Origin: Lucifuga dentata
Taxonomy: Eukaryota > Chordata > Actinopteri > Ophidiiformes > Bythitidae
Assembly (NCBI GenBank): GCA_014773175.1
Contig: VXCM01000204.1
Span: 321,663-385,662 of the forward strand
Length of the DNA stretch: 64,000 nucleotides
Direction: 5' to 3'
Shown: in pieces, positions 12,044 through 23,477 of the stretch
How positions within the stretch are numbered: position 1 is the first letter of the stretch
Layout of the letters: every line of letters begins with the position of its first letter
Program-made: the position numbers and the translations under genes
The notes under the pieces: generated by a model
Told to the model about the DNA's origin: nothing
The model's input: the letters and a program-made list of their open reading frames with translations, nothing else
Database searches by the model: none

Positions 12044-12556
12044 CAGCGCTGACACTCAGCCCTCCGTCGGGAGCATCTCTCAGATCGCCTTCAAAAGCCA
12101 CCTCAGTTTAGGAAAACATTGTCTCACTGTCACACGTGGACAACATAAATAGTCTTCAATCAAACAATATTTTAGAATCAGACTGTCACTATAGAAGTGG
12201 AGTATTCATTCAAAACATGTGTTTTTACTCACGGTAAAAAAAAGATGAAGAATAATGATGTTGATTAATAATGGTGATGATCCTGATGATGATAGGATTG
12301 CAGGGGGAAGAAATAAGTGCAGTGTATCATAGTAACTAGGCTATAATCCGCGCTATATGAGGAATGTGATTTTTTTTTTTTTTTTTTTTTTGATTCTGTT
12401 TTTATTCAGTGGAGATTATAGGAAACATTTTCTCGGATCGAGATGCCTAACAGTGAGAAAAAAAAATTATGCAGCGTGAGAAAGCTGCAATTAGCACCTT
12501 GATCTTGTCCTGGCTTTCCTGTTGACGGTGGAAGGGCACAGAGGGTGTCAGGAGCG

Positions 12557-12689
12557 CAGCGCGCACTGCTGAGGCTGCCGTTTCCAAACGCTCACTGCCG
12601 AGCTGCAGGGTCGCTTCTGGGTNCAGCGCGCACTGCTGAGGCTGCCGTTTCCAAACGCTCACTGCCGAGCTGCAGGGTCGCTTCTGGGT
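12557..12689. repeat. Exact 66-bp duplication flanking a single N (probable assembly artefact)
   Basis: Bases 12557-12622 and 12624-12689 are identical and separated by one N at 12623. The same arrangement occurs at three other N positions in this window. This suggests two contig ends that overlap but were joined without merging, rather than a true tandem repeat. Confidence 0.85.
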
Positions 12690-13136
12690 TCGTGGGTGGG
12701 GCTGTGTGTGCGTGTGTAAAAGAGAGAAAGGTTACTGCTTTTATTTCCCTTATTACTGTGTTCCATGTGATGCAACTTGGAATAAAGAATAAAGAAATCC
12801 ATGACATGTTTGACCTTCTAAGCCCTTATTTTTCCTCCAACTGAATCTGCACGTCTTTTTTCCACCCTCCTATTCAAAAATGATTCCCCTTTTTTCTCCT
12901 GTTTCTGCACTGTGCTTCTCCCATGATGTTTCCTCCCTTACACCTTGCGGTCTCTTTTCTCATCTTTAACCTCCACCTGTTCATCATCTCTTCCTTCTCA
13001 CCCTTTGCCACAATTTTTTTTGCTAGAAAGTATTTTTCTCCAAACTAAAATGTTTTTCTTCTGTTTCACCTGCTCCTACCTTGTCCTCTCCTCTCCACTC
13101 TCACCCATCACTCCCTCCTCACTGCCCTATTCGCAG

Positions 13137-13561
13137 ACTCCCTGCAGCACATTCTGGGGGAGTATGGACTGGTGAGGCCAATCAGTGTGGATGCAGAGGG
13201 CCACTTCCTGTCACACGCCGTCTCAGCTGGTCGCACAGCAGGAGGACAGTCCCGTAGGCGCCGGAGGAGGGAGGTAGGAGTAGGCTACAATGAGTGGGAA
13301 GAAGAAAGAGGAATCGTTGAGGACGAAGAACCGGTGACCCGTCAGGAAAGACTTTACTACAACGTCACCGTTTTCGGCCGGGAGTTCCACCTGCGCTTGC
13401 ACCACAATGCCAGGCTGGTGGCCCCCGGAGCCAAGATGGAGTGGCGTGATGACAGTGACAGCACCCAGCACTCTGAGTCACTGCATGACGATTGCTTGTA
13501 TGTGGGTGACATCACTGACACACCAGGAGCCACTGTGGCTATCAGCAATTGTGATGGTCTG
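13137..13561 (+). CDS. Exon 2: prodomain of an ADAMTS2/3/14-clade metalloprotease
   Basis: This 425-bp exon enters in phase 1 and leaves in phase 0, encoding residues 30-171. The start (DSLQHILGEYGLVRPISVD, then GHFLSH) and the later blocks YYNVTVFGREFHLRL, LVAPGAKMEW, CLYVGDI and VAISNCDGL are hallmarks of the reprolysin-type propeptide in ADAMTS2, 3 and 14. Visible features are a six-Arg run at R69-R74, an acidic linker, an N-glycosylation sequon at N105 (NVT), and cysteines C149 and C168 in the conserved YVGD and SNCDGL contexts. The donor is CTG|GTAAGT. The prodomain keeps the zymogen latent and is removed by furin-type proteases in the secretory pathway; the main furin site should lie in a later exon. 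The LVRP, VTVFGRE and LYVGD wording leans to ADAMTS2, while VAISNCDGL fits ADAMTS3/14 equally, so the paralogue is unresolved. Confidence 0.9.
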
Positions 13562-13610
13562 GTAAGTGAACATCTATGTTACCTGTGCTTCATGTACAGT
13601 ATTTATGCCA

Positions 13611-13647
13611 TCCTGGCCCCTCTTCACTCAGTAAAGAGGGGCCAGGA
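13611..13647. repeat. Perfect 14-bp hairpin just downstream of the exon 2 donor
   Basis: The arms TCCTGGCCCCTCTT (13611-13624) and AAGAGGGGCCAGGA (13634-13647) are exact reverse complements around a 9-bp loop. The stem is GC-rich and begins 50 bp after exon 2. It could fold in the pre-mRNA close to the 5' splice site. Confidence 0.9.
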
Positions 13648-14700
13648 GCCAGTCGTTTTTGTTTTATCAAGAGTTGCATAGTTGGATGATATGCTCTTCC
13701 CTTATCTCTCTGATTACTTTAGAGTTCATTGTGCACTCTGTCAACATGTTTGGGGACCAGAATGAGATGAAGGGAGACTGGGGATGTTTTTGCCCTTTGA
13801 CCCTGTAACTTCTTGGAGACTCAACATTGCTTTCTAATCGACCCTGTAGCATGTGTTGGCATGGTGTCGTGCTTTATTTCCACTCCTCTTCTTCTGTCCT
13901 TTAATGCGGTTGCAACACCAGACCCACCATGTAAAATACCTGAGTCATGTTTTCCACCCTTCTGTCCTCCATCCCTTTTAGGCTACTCATGTAAAGGGGA
14001 GGGAGGGTTTATTCAGTGATATCTCACAGATAACCTCAGCATTTCTGTAGCTGTAAAGAAACACTGATATTACAGCTGATACCACCACCAATAAAATGTT
14101 TTTGTTGCGTAACAGTTGCTCAAACAGCTTAAATTGTAAATGCTTTTAATAGAGCTCAGATGATCAGAGTATAGGGGAAAGAGATTTCAAACAGTTGGTA
14201 AATGGCTGTCAGCAAGAGAGAGAGAGAGAGGTGAGACATAGAGGGTGTGAAGAATGTGGAACTGCTGAAATGCAAGGATGCAGAAGGATGGGGACCAGTG
14301 ACCCAAGCATCAAAAACAAAGTGAAGTCAGTAGCAATAAAAAATGGGGAAAAGTTTGTGTCGAATGAATGAGGAGATTGGAGGGAGGAGTTCCCCTTATT
14401 TGCAAAGTGTTCATTAGTCAGCCACATCAGCCCGCTGGTGGAGCTGAGTTGCAGCAACTGGATCCGTTTAGGGCTGAGGACACTGGGGACTGAGCGAGCA
14501 GCTGAGGGAGCAGGCAGGCAGCCAGCACAGACCTGACATGCCCACTTAGCCTGACACCAGCCAGCAGCAACTCACTGCTGCTCGCTCTGGCCTGTCATCC
14601 CAGGGCGATTTCCAGCAAAAAAGTTACTTTCACAATCTCTGTAACTGTTGATGACCAATCACACCAGTATGCCAGATCTGGTTATTTTCAAAATGTATTC
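13648..14700. other. Intron 2 segment, no gene recognised
   Basis: Ordinary mixed-composition sequence with a short GA run near 14214-14230. No exon, repeat family or RNA gene was recognised. Confidence 0.6.
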
Positions 14701-15304
14701 TTTAAAGAAGCATGCCAGTGGTTTTGCATGTGTGAGCCAATAACTGCAACCTGCATTCACATTACATGTCTGCCAACCATTTCCAAAACATACTACTGGA
14801 GTGGCAGGTTAGAATTGATTAGAATACATTAGAATTGGTTTTCCTACCTTCCAGATGCCACTGGTTTCAGTCCATTCTAGTACCCTATAAAAATCAACTT
14901 GTAGAGACTGAAATGTGTTTGAGATAAGTAATCCATCACAGGAACCGAACATCATGCTTACTTTATTGTTGAAGTTACTAATTTAATCGGTTCAACGCGG
15001 AGCTGCATGGAAGAAAATGAATGTCTGCACTAGGGAATATAGTCCAAGGAAAAGACTGCTTTTTCTGAGAGATTAAAAACAATCATGCCGTCTACGTTCA
15101 GACACATGTTTTAGCAGGTGAATCACTGAATTTTAAGGTTGTTGTACCACCAGAATATTTGATTTTGAAAAAAAAAATTTAGGGGATTTCACAAAATAAT
15201 AGGAAAACTAAAATATAAGTTTTATGTTTTTGAAAATGGTTATCAGTAACATTATGCAGGTAGTATTTATTGGGCTTAATCATGCAAAATCATCAATATG
15301 GTTA
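14701..15304 (+). mobile_element. TTAA-flanked MITE copy
   Basis: It begins TTTAAAGAAGCATGCCAG then GGTTTTGCATGTGTGAGCC, and ends with TATTTATTGGGCTTAATC, CATGCAAAATCATC and ATATGG, the inverted counterpart. Internal blocks match the other copies: CATTACATGTCTGCCAACC, CCATTTCCAAAACATACTAC, CCACTGGTTTCAGT, ATCAACTTGTAGAGACT, and GGGAATATAGTCCAAGG. At about 600 bp it is near full length. No transposase frame is present. Confidence 0.8.
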
Positions 15305-15849
15305 TTGAAGAATTTAGTTTCTTTTTTCTAATTGCAGTGTATGCTTAATTATTTAATTCCAAAACATGCATGTGATGGAGCCAAGAAAGCTGCAGATATA
15401 GTTTAAAACAAAATTAAAAAAAAAAAAAAATCTTATAGAGACACTTAGGAGCAGAAATGAAAATTGCAAGAAGTAACAAATGACCGGAATAAATGAGGGA
15501 GAAAGAGAGAGCACATCGGGAGAGGAAAATAGTTGAATGGACAAATGACGTTAGGCAGTAATTAGATTTCTGTGAACAGAGGCTGTGATCAGCTGGTTTG
15601 TGCTTGAGATGGTTCAGAGGAGGCCCACACTGTACAGTATGAGAACTGGTGGATACGGTGTGTATGTGTGTGCTTTAACCCTCGATTGGTAGGATAAAAT
15701 GAAATTAAACTGCTGTTGAACCATGCATGTGCACACAGAGTGCAGGAGAAAGGGAACAACTTGAATCAAATGGAGAATAAACACATACGTTTTTGAGGTT
15801 TCCGCTGTATGCTTGTATGTTCGTGTATACTTTGTTTCTTTTGTGTGTA

Positions 15850-15880
<31 letters not shown>

Positions 15881-17723
15881 ACCTTTGTCCCCTCTCATAG
15901 TCTGTCCTTCAACCATACCTTCAGTATTTGGTCAGAGGTATGGAGGCAATGTTAGCCTGAGTTGTGTGTACTTTGTATGAGGTCAGGTCAGGTGCATGCA
16001 AGTATGTGTCTGTGGGATCTTATGTGGAATGTGGACTTTTAACAGAGTTTTCCACTGTGCAGAGAAACAGAGAGAAAGAGTGGGAAATGGAGGTTTGCAG
16101 AATTAACCCAAGATGATTATGTTTTCTATAATCAATAATTCTGTAATTTGGTGATTGATCAATAGTTACTGTAGCATATAGACTCTATAGACTCTAGAGC
16201 AACACGATCAAACTCTGCCAGAGATGCATTAATTTCCATTTAATTTAAAATGGTGCAACGTGTCTGTTTAAGATATTTATTAGTGAAATGTGTGCTTTTT
16301 CTCATTGGACTATTTACCAAATCATCAATTTTTTTGCATGTGAGCTGTGTTTAGTGGAATTTAGCTGTTGAATCCCTGACAAAATATGATGGTCTCAGCT
16401 TTTAAAATAGCCAAGAGCACATGTGGAAACAGGAATTCTGTGGAAAGTGATTACAATTGGTTGACTAGTTTCAAACTTTGAATGGTCAACATGCATCAAT
16501 GTGAACCAGGAAATTGATAGACAAGACAAATTATCATAATTAACAATCATGATTACAATATTTAATAAAATAAACCAGATTTCAGCAAGGAGATTGACAG
16601 ACGCAGATAGTGTTGAGATAAACATTCTCACACGTGTAGCATTGTACCTCCTGATATCCATCTCCAGTGTGAGGCTTCCAGTCTTCCAGATGGGCTACAG
16701 CAGTTGAGATAATCAGTGGGTTTTGACAAATGGTAGGGCAGCTTCAGGTTACCGTGGAAACAGAGGGTCACACAGGTTGATAGATCTATGGAGCCAATAG
16801 GCATGCACACGGGATACAAGTGAGATCCAATTGGGTGAGAAGTGATCCTCTTGTTCCCTGTTTGTGCAAAGTGCAGTTTGCAAGAGGAAGTGTGGTACCT
16901 TGTCATCTTGTCATTTACTCCTAAAATCCAGGTGGATACACACCTGGATTACAAGAGACATTTTTCCACCAGTGTGGTTTAGATATTCACATGTATTCAT
17001 ACACACACATTGCACACCTTGAAACAGGTGGTCCAACACGTGATCAGACGTACATTATGATCCGGGCAAAAGTTCCCCCCTCAGTTATCTTTACATTGCT
17101 GCATGACAAAACCAGTGCACACATTTCCTTACCATCTCCACCCCATCTCTTTTCTCTTGCTTTTTCCACTCACTTTCTCTCCCTCTTTCGTGTTTCTTGA
17201 CCAGCAGTGATAGCAGCAAGCAGGAGATCTCTCCTAATGATGGTATTAAAAGAGTCAGGAAAATGACAGAGATAGAAAAAGAATGAGGCAGGCAGCCTTT
17301 TGCTCCCCAACACTCACAGATTCTGAGCTCCAGCAAAAAAAAAAAAAAAAAAAAAAAGGTGGCAATGAGAGATGTTTCTTCAGTGAGCAGTCTTTGTCTG
17401 TTTTTAACAGCAGCTCTGCTCCCAAAACGTTGATCACACAAGTGGCGGTGTTGCAGGGTTAAGGGTATGTTACCTGCTGTCTACATTGACACATGTTTAG
17501 AGCCAAAAATCCAGAGAATCTACTTGGTTAATTAGAAGATATATAGGGTCTGCTCTTTCTGCAGTAAGGCAGCGATCATTTGTTGGCAGACAATTGGTCT
17601 GCGAGCCTCTGCAGGTGTTGCCCTTTCTGATATATCATATTTATGTATGTTTGCTTCAGTCTGTTCATGTATGTTAGTAGACTATAACTTATTTTCGCAT
17701 ATGCTAAACTATTTTTTAGAATA
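15305..17723. other. Intron 2 segment, no gene recognised
   Basis: Contains A-runs near 15414-15430 and 17335-17357 and a GA tract near 15854-15880. The open frames are short and featureless. Confidence 0.6.
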
Positions 17724-18294
17724 TTTAAAGGACCATACCGTGCATGTTTGAGCCCAATATAAACAATCCACATACATGTTATGCTACTGACTTCCATTTC
17801 AAAATATTCTACTTTAGCAGTAAATTTTAGATGTTTCTTCCTGCCTTCCAGACTGCCATTGGCTTCAGTTAATTCCAGTACACTATTAACTTGTCAAGAC
17901 TTGAAACATGCTTGATATGTAATCCATCACAGCGAACGTTATGTCTATTTGTTTTTCTGTCAGAGTAACTTTATTTAACTAATCCAACGTGGAACTACAC
18001 TGAAGACAACGTATGTCTCCGCCAGGGAATGTAGTCGAAGGAGAAGATGGCTTTTGCTGAGAAATTAAAATAACCGTCCATTCTATTGTGCATAAGTGAT
18101 AGAAGGCAAAACATTGGATTTTAAGGTGGGTGTATCACCTGAACATTTGATTTAGAAAGATTGGGGGATTTGAAAAAATAACAGGAAAACTAAAATACGA
18201 TTTTATCTTTTGTTGGTTGTCAGTAACATAACATATATGCAGGTTGTATATATTGGGCTCCAACATGTACGATCACCGATCACCAATAAGGCTT
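17724..18294 (+). mobile_element. TTAA-flanked MITE copy next to a Tc1 relic
   Basis: The left end is TTTAAAGGACCATACCGTGC then ATGTTTGAGCCCAATATAAAC. The right end has ATATATTGGGCTCCAACATG then AATAAGGCTTG, a decayed inverted match. It shares internal blocks (GACTGCCATTGGCTTCAGTT, GGGAATGTAGTCGAAGGAG) with the other copies. It ends about 35 bp before the Tc1-like element at 18329. Confidence 0.8.
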
Positions 18295-18328
18295 GTAATA
18301 CTGTTTAATTGTAATAATATAGTGGCTG

Positions 18329-19340
18329 TACACTAAAGACCAGAAGTTTGAGGCCACCCCCAGATTAAAAAAAAAAAAAAAAAANATAAATGTAACTAAT
18401 TAGTTTTCAAGAAGAATTTGTCAACATAAAAGCATTTTGAAGTCATTTCAGCCTCATACTTTGGTTTCGTCAAGGTAATCTCCCCTCTGGCCTTAATAAC
18501 TGCTGCACAAATTCTAGGCATACTCTGCAGTAATTTTTGGAAGTAGGTTCTTGGCAATGATTCCCAAGCATTTGAACAGTTCTCTTTCATTGCTTGAGCA
18601 TTTGCTCCAAACTTGCCTATCAAGCTCATGCCATGCCAGCTGACGGGAGAAAGATCTGGAGACTGGAATGGCCAAGTCATAATTCTAAAAACCTTTTGCT
18701 TCTCTTTTGGATGGATGTAATTTTGGCATAATTTTGATGAATGTTGTAGATCGTTGTCCTGTTGAAGACTGAGATTTTGACCAACAATTTGTAAACCAGA
18801 TGGAACTGCGTATCTTTGAAGGATGGAATGGGTTAGCGTTTCTACCTGAGCTCTCTGTTCAATGGTTAGCAGTGCCTTTTTAACCATTTAGATCCTAAAA
18901 ACGTATCACAAACTATAAATTTGCAGTCCTCAATATGAAGTTCAGAAGATGCAGAGCAATAGCATGACCAGACTGTGTACCAAGTTAATCCCAAAATGAT
19001 CTGGGAGAAGGCAGACAGCAGGCTATTGAATCAAATGTTAAAACACATAAGCAAGGGAGTTTGGGCAAGGGAGTTGGAACACAACGGAGCCAGTGCACCA
19101 ATACTGGGCTAATGCCTTCATTAAAAATCATTGCTTAAGCCATAGTGGCTACATAATATGCTCTTGTTGACAAATTCTTCTTGAAAACTAATTGGTTACA
19201 TTTATTTTATATAGTTTTGTCATTTCCTGTGCAATAAATTTTAAAACAAATAGTGTATTGATGTTTTTTTGTTTGTTTGTTTTTTGTTTTTGTTTTTTTT
19301 TAAATCTGTGGGTGGCTTCAAACTTCTGGCCTGTAGTGTA
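18329..19340 (-). mobile_element. Degenerate Tc1/mariner-like transposon
   Basis: A TA dinucleotide precedes the left end (CACTAAAGACCAGAAGTTTG) and follows the right end. The right end reverse-complements to CACTACAGGCCAGAAGTTTG, so about 40 bp of terminal inverted repeat is visible with few mismatches. An inner inverted repeat pairs the GTAACTAATTAGTTTTCAAG block near 18390-18425 with its counterpart near 19165-19204, giving a nested terminal structure as in IR/DR Tc1 elements. The element encloses a broken transposase on the minus strand. Length is about 1.0 kb, shorter than typical 1.3-1.6 kb Tc1 elements, so part of the 5' coding region is missing. Confidence 0.85.
18396..18887 (-). pseudogene. 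Tc1-like transposase fragment (C-terminal catalytic part)
   Basis: This 163-residue frame keeps the landmarks of the Tc1 DDE catalytic core: QQDND (residues 42-46, second catalytic Asp at 44), WPFQSPDLSP (72-81), and MPRICAAVIKARG near 123-135. The usual PIE motif after SPDLNP reads PVS, so the third catalytic acidic residue is replaced by Ser, and the WDEL block is also lost. The N-terminal DNA-binding domains and the first catalytic Asp are absent. It is therefore a dead fragment of a protein that normally runs about 340 residues. No restored sequence is proposed. Confidence 0.8.
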
Positions 19341-19927
19341 AAATAAAAATAAAACGGTTGCAAAGCAACTTAACACACACATTCACACACACACACATTC
19401 AGATACACACACACACCCACTCCTGTGCCAGCGTAGGACTTAATCATGGTTGAGAGTGTGTTGACAGAGAGGCAGGCCAATCACAATAATAGCCCCAGAA
19501 ATGCACTAAATGCCAACGACACGGACACTTGTGCTAGCCATGCCCCTGGAATACGCTCAGTCATTACCTCCACATTAGAGCTGAATAGGAAAGGCAGTCC
19601 TGAGCCAGCACATCCATCCAGTGCATCCAGCCAGCCAGCCAGCCAGCTAGCCAGCCAGGCATTTAAGCCTGGTCAGGCGTGGCAGCTCACTGGGCCCTAC
19701 AGTGTGTTATTCCACCCCAGGTCACACGATAAGCAGCTCTCAACTGTAATACGCTCAAATTGAAATGATGACATCAATTACAACACGGTGCACAGCTGTT
19801 ATTGACCCTTGCCTCGCTGGCTGTGTTGAGTAGGCTGTGCGTAGGAAAAAAAAAAAAAATGTGTGGTGGAGGAGTGCCTGCTGGAGCTGCAGGGCTGGAG
19901 GGAAAGCCGGGCAAGGAGAAGCTAGAC

Positions 19928-19930
<3 letters not shown>

Positions 19931-19985
<55 letters not shown>

Positions 19986-20003
19986 NGAGAGAGAGAGAGA
20001 GAG
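19931..20003. repeat. (GA)n microsatellite containing one N
   Basis: About 73 bp of GA repeat with an N at 19986. Its true length is probably unresolved in the assembly. It is polypurine on the + strand, with matching Arg/Glu and Ser/Leu nonsense translations. Confidence 0.95.
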
Positions 20004-23000
20004 GTGATCTCTGTATCTGATTGCAGGTTCCACCCTGCAGTGTAGCTCCACTCAAACACACAATTACTCAATCTAGAGCTATTATCAGACAGAGGGAAAT
20101 AGAGGAAGAGAGAGAAAGAAAACAAGAGAGAGAGAGAGCACAGACCAATTCTGAGGAACGCAGCACTGAGCAAAGGAGTGCCTTTACCAGAGCTGTGATT
20201 ACTGCCTCTCACTCAGTGCACTTAACCAGCCCCCTTATTTCTCTTTCCTCTCTCCCTGTCATTCATTGAGTGCTGGCTCAGTGCTCAGGGATTTTTTTAA
20301 GTGGTAGAAATAACAGGATTCCCCAAATAAAATAGAGCAGTGGAACTCATGATTGTAGTGAAACGTTTGCCATTGTGTCACAAATGTCATTGTCATTTGT
20401 GTTTGTCATGATTACAACAGGTGATTTTATTTAAAAGCTGCATTTGTAAAATCACCTTGGAACGATGTTCCAGCAGGGACAGAGAGGAATCCTGTCATGC
20501 CACTGTAAAATTCAGATTTCTTGGGTTTATGCTGTCATTATGCCATATAATCACAGGAAAATGACTCACCAAACAGACAGGAGAGTGCAGACTGGCTCCT
20601 CCAGTGATGTGCCTTTGTAAGCTGAATTTACATTTATGGATGTGGAATCTCTTACCATTTCAGCCAAGCATAATGATGGATGGACCACTGTGGAAACTGC
20701 ACAGTGCAGTTTCTGATCCACACAGTAACAATTATGCACAGTTACTAACGCTGCAGCACAAAACAGAACAGTAAAAGTACAAATGAAAAATGGATGTTAC
20801 ATTATGATGCCAGTTGCCTTTACTTAGCGAATAACAAGGTTGCATTAAATTAGATTTGACCACATCTAATAATAATGACTGTAAAGTTTTCTAAAATGTA
20901 GATCCAGATCCAGACCAAATTACACCTACTAATAGTCTCTTATAATATGCCTGAGACCCCTCCCTCCACCCCCATTGTTTCTTAACCAGTATTTTAGTAC
21001 ATTTGCTTGTTTGCAATCTCATAGTCCTGCCTTTGAACCATGTGTGCTGTGCAGAACTTGAAAATAAAATAAAATAAAATAAAAAATGGACAAAGTGCAT
21101 TTCAAGGTAAGGACAAAGCTCTTGCTGCTTTCTTGACTCTTTGTGCTGTCAGAAATTGAGCCTATCATATTTTAGTGCTTTTCATAGAATTTAAGGTCAC
21201 TTTGAGGAATGTAACTGTGATGTTACACTTACGGCAATAGAATGAATTGCGTCCAGATGGGCCAAGAGGGTAGTACTCACCAAACTGGATAATAGCACAA
21301 CACCGCAGAGTCAATGGCCATAAAAGAGAAGACCCAGATGCTTACCAGGCTTGGATGGAAAAATTGCATCATTTTGGAACTTTTATTTTGCTGCAGCATA
21401 AACCACCACCATATAGCCAGCCTGTCAGTCAGTTGCAGGGCCATGAAGGAAACTGATCAATGCTAGCCACATCAGCAGTTCTCTGGCTAACAGGCCACAG
21501 CAGCGTCTGTGGAGAATCTAAGAAGACCGGACGAGACATCCTCCCCCATATTCCAGTGTCTTAACAAGCCTGCCTGCCTGCCTCGGGCTGACCCAGCCTT
21601 CATCTCCTGTGGCCTGTTTTACCTCCTAAACCACCACACAGGTGGCTTTGTACTCTTAAAGCTTCCGCTCGTCTGGAAGTTTTACCCACATAATCCTCCC
21701 AAATAAAACTGAGAGAGAGAGAGAGAGAGAGAGAGGGGAAGAGAGAGAGAGAAAGGAAGGAGCTAAGGAAAATGACAGTGAAGCAAATGAGGAGGGAGGT
21801 AGAGTGCAGTGGAATCTTAATGTGCCCAGACCTGAGCACGAACAACAGCAACATCATAACCATCACCACCTGCTCAGTGCACAGTCAGGAGGGATGGAGT
21901 GAGGAGAGGGGGTGGAGAGCCTGTACTTGATTAACATGAAGAAGCTCTCTTTCTAATCTGTCTCTCTCAAAGCTAAGGTCACTGGTACACTTCCTGACTG
22001 ATGATGGATTTTGTCCATTTCCTTGTCACTACATATGTAGATATTAGAACTTGCTACACTCTAAATATATGTGTGTAATCTGTCCTTCCCTGATCTAATC
22101 AGTAGGATTTGCTATTTCTGTAAGTGTCCTTTCTGTATTTTGCATTTAGATGTTACTTAATGGAATGAGGCCTGTCCTCCAGCATGCTCTGTCTGCATGC
22201 TGTGTCTATGGGTGAAAATGATTTTCTTTGACGCTTGGTGCAGGCAGCTAAGCGGCAAGAATCGCACCTCATAACAGAAACTCACACCCTCCTCATCTTA
22301 CTAAAGCTGCCTGTTTTTGTTTTCTGCAACAGAGAAATAATCATTTTTTTTCTCTCAGTGTATTATGTTTGGGGGTTTGTGCCAGTGCATGAGAACCTAG
22401 GGAATTGTTAGTGTACCAGCATATGTAATATATTATATAATAATATATTGTATTCTAATAACTGACTGTGGGGGCTGGAGGGAAGCAGCAGAAACAAAGA
22501 AACACATCTAGTGCTTTGATCACTGTGACTGATCGTCTGCCAGTGTGTACAAGGAAAGCTTTAGATACTGCCTTACAATTATATAATCTGTTTGCCAAGA
22601 TGTAACACAGACTTTGAGATGACCTTGTGCATGTGTTAGATAGAGTTACCCTATAGCTGGGCTTCCGAGGTGTGCTGGACTCGGCCAAGACCCTCATCAA
22701 CACTCACAAAGCAACAGCAGGGTGGCATAGTTAGCAGGGATGAGGTTCAGATGCTAATATCAGAAAGCATCTGCTGCAGTGTCTCTAAACAAGATCTAGC
22801 CAATTCTGACCTCTGACCTCTCTAGAGGGTGGAAAATAAAATGACCAGTTTCCTGCAGAGATCAGTAAGACATTGTGTGATGACTAAGCTGTCTCCTGCA
22901 CAGTGTGAATGTTTTGTATACATATATGAATGTTTGTCTTGTTGAGGCTGACTTCCTCTCCTGAAATAGCTTCACTGTGGCACAAACTGCATTGAGGGCT

Positions 23001-23215
23001 CAGCTACTTAAGGTTATGCATTATTCCAAACCTTAAAAATGCCACGCTGTCAGACTTTGCATTGGTTTTGTTTATGGGCACAGTGAGAATAGTGGATCCT
23101 TTTATCTGATACACACTCACACACACACACACATGCACACACAGTCTCGCTTATTGCGTGTATGATGATTGACAGCATAACTGGCAACACAAAGGGAATT
23201 TTTTTTTTTTTTTTN

Positions 23216-23253
<38 letters not shown>

Positions 23254-23344
23254 AGGGAGAAGGGACTTATTGTCAGGTTGTGGTCTATCTCCACAGTTCA
23301 TTTATAATCCTCTGTCTCCCTTTCACTACCGCCCACCCCACCAC

Positions 23345-23477
23345 CACCCACACACACTTATACACACTCATACACAACCATCACCACCACCCAGACTGTA
23401 GTCTAGGGGTNCACCCACACACACTTATACACACTCATACACAACCATCACCACCACCCAGACTGTAGTCTAGGGGT
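23345..23477. repeat. Exact 66-bp duplication flanking a single N (probable assembly artefact)
   Basis: Bases 23345-23410 and 23412-23477 are identical around the N at 23411. The overlap length matches that at 12623, which favours a join artefact over a biological tandem duplication. Confidence 0.85.

Larger units (their letters stand above)
11369..13136 (+). other. Intron 1 of the ADAMTS-type gene
   Basis: This 1,768-bp GT-AG intron runs from donor GTACGT to acceptor CTATTCGCAG. It contains an alternating CG/TG tract at 11982-12043, a poly(T) run near 12371-12391, and an assembly-type duplication around the N at 12623. The C/T-rich stretch 12880-13130 precedes the acceptor. No other exon was recognised. 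Confidence 0.75.

Noticed and set aside
13172..13681. Exon 2 frame extended past 13561 to a stop at 13681
   Set aside because: Family similarity ends exactly at SNCDGL before GTAAGT and resumes at exon 3. The extension is intron readthrough across the hairpin at 13611-13647.
23345..23477. CRISPR-like or functional direct repeats
   Set aside because: Only two units flank an N, the host is a vertebrate, and the same pattern recurs at other N positions, which indicates an assembly join.
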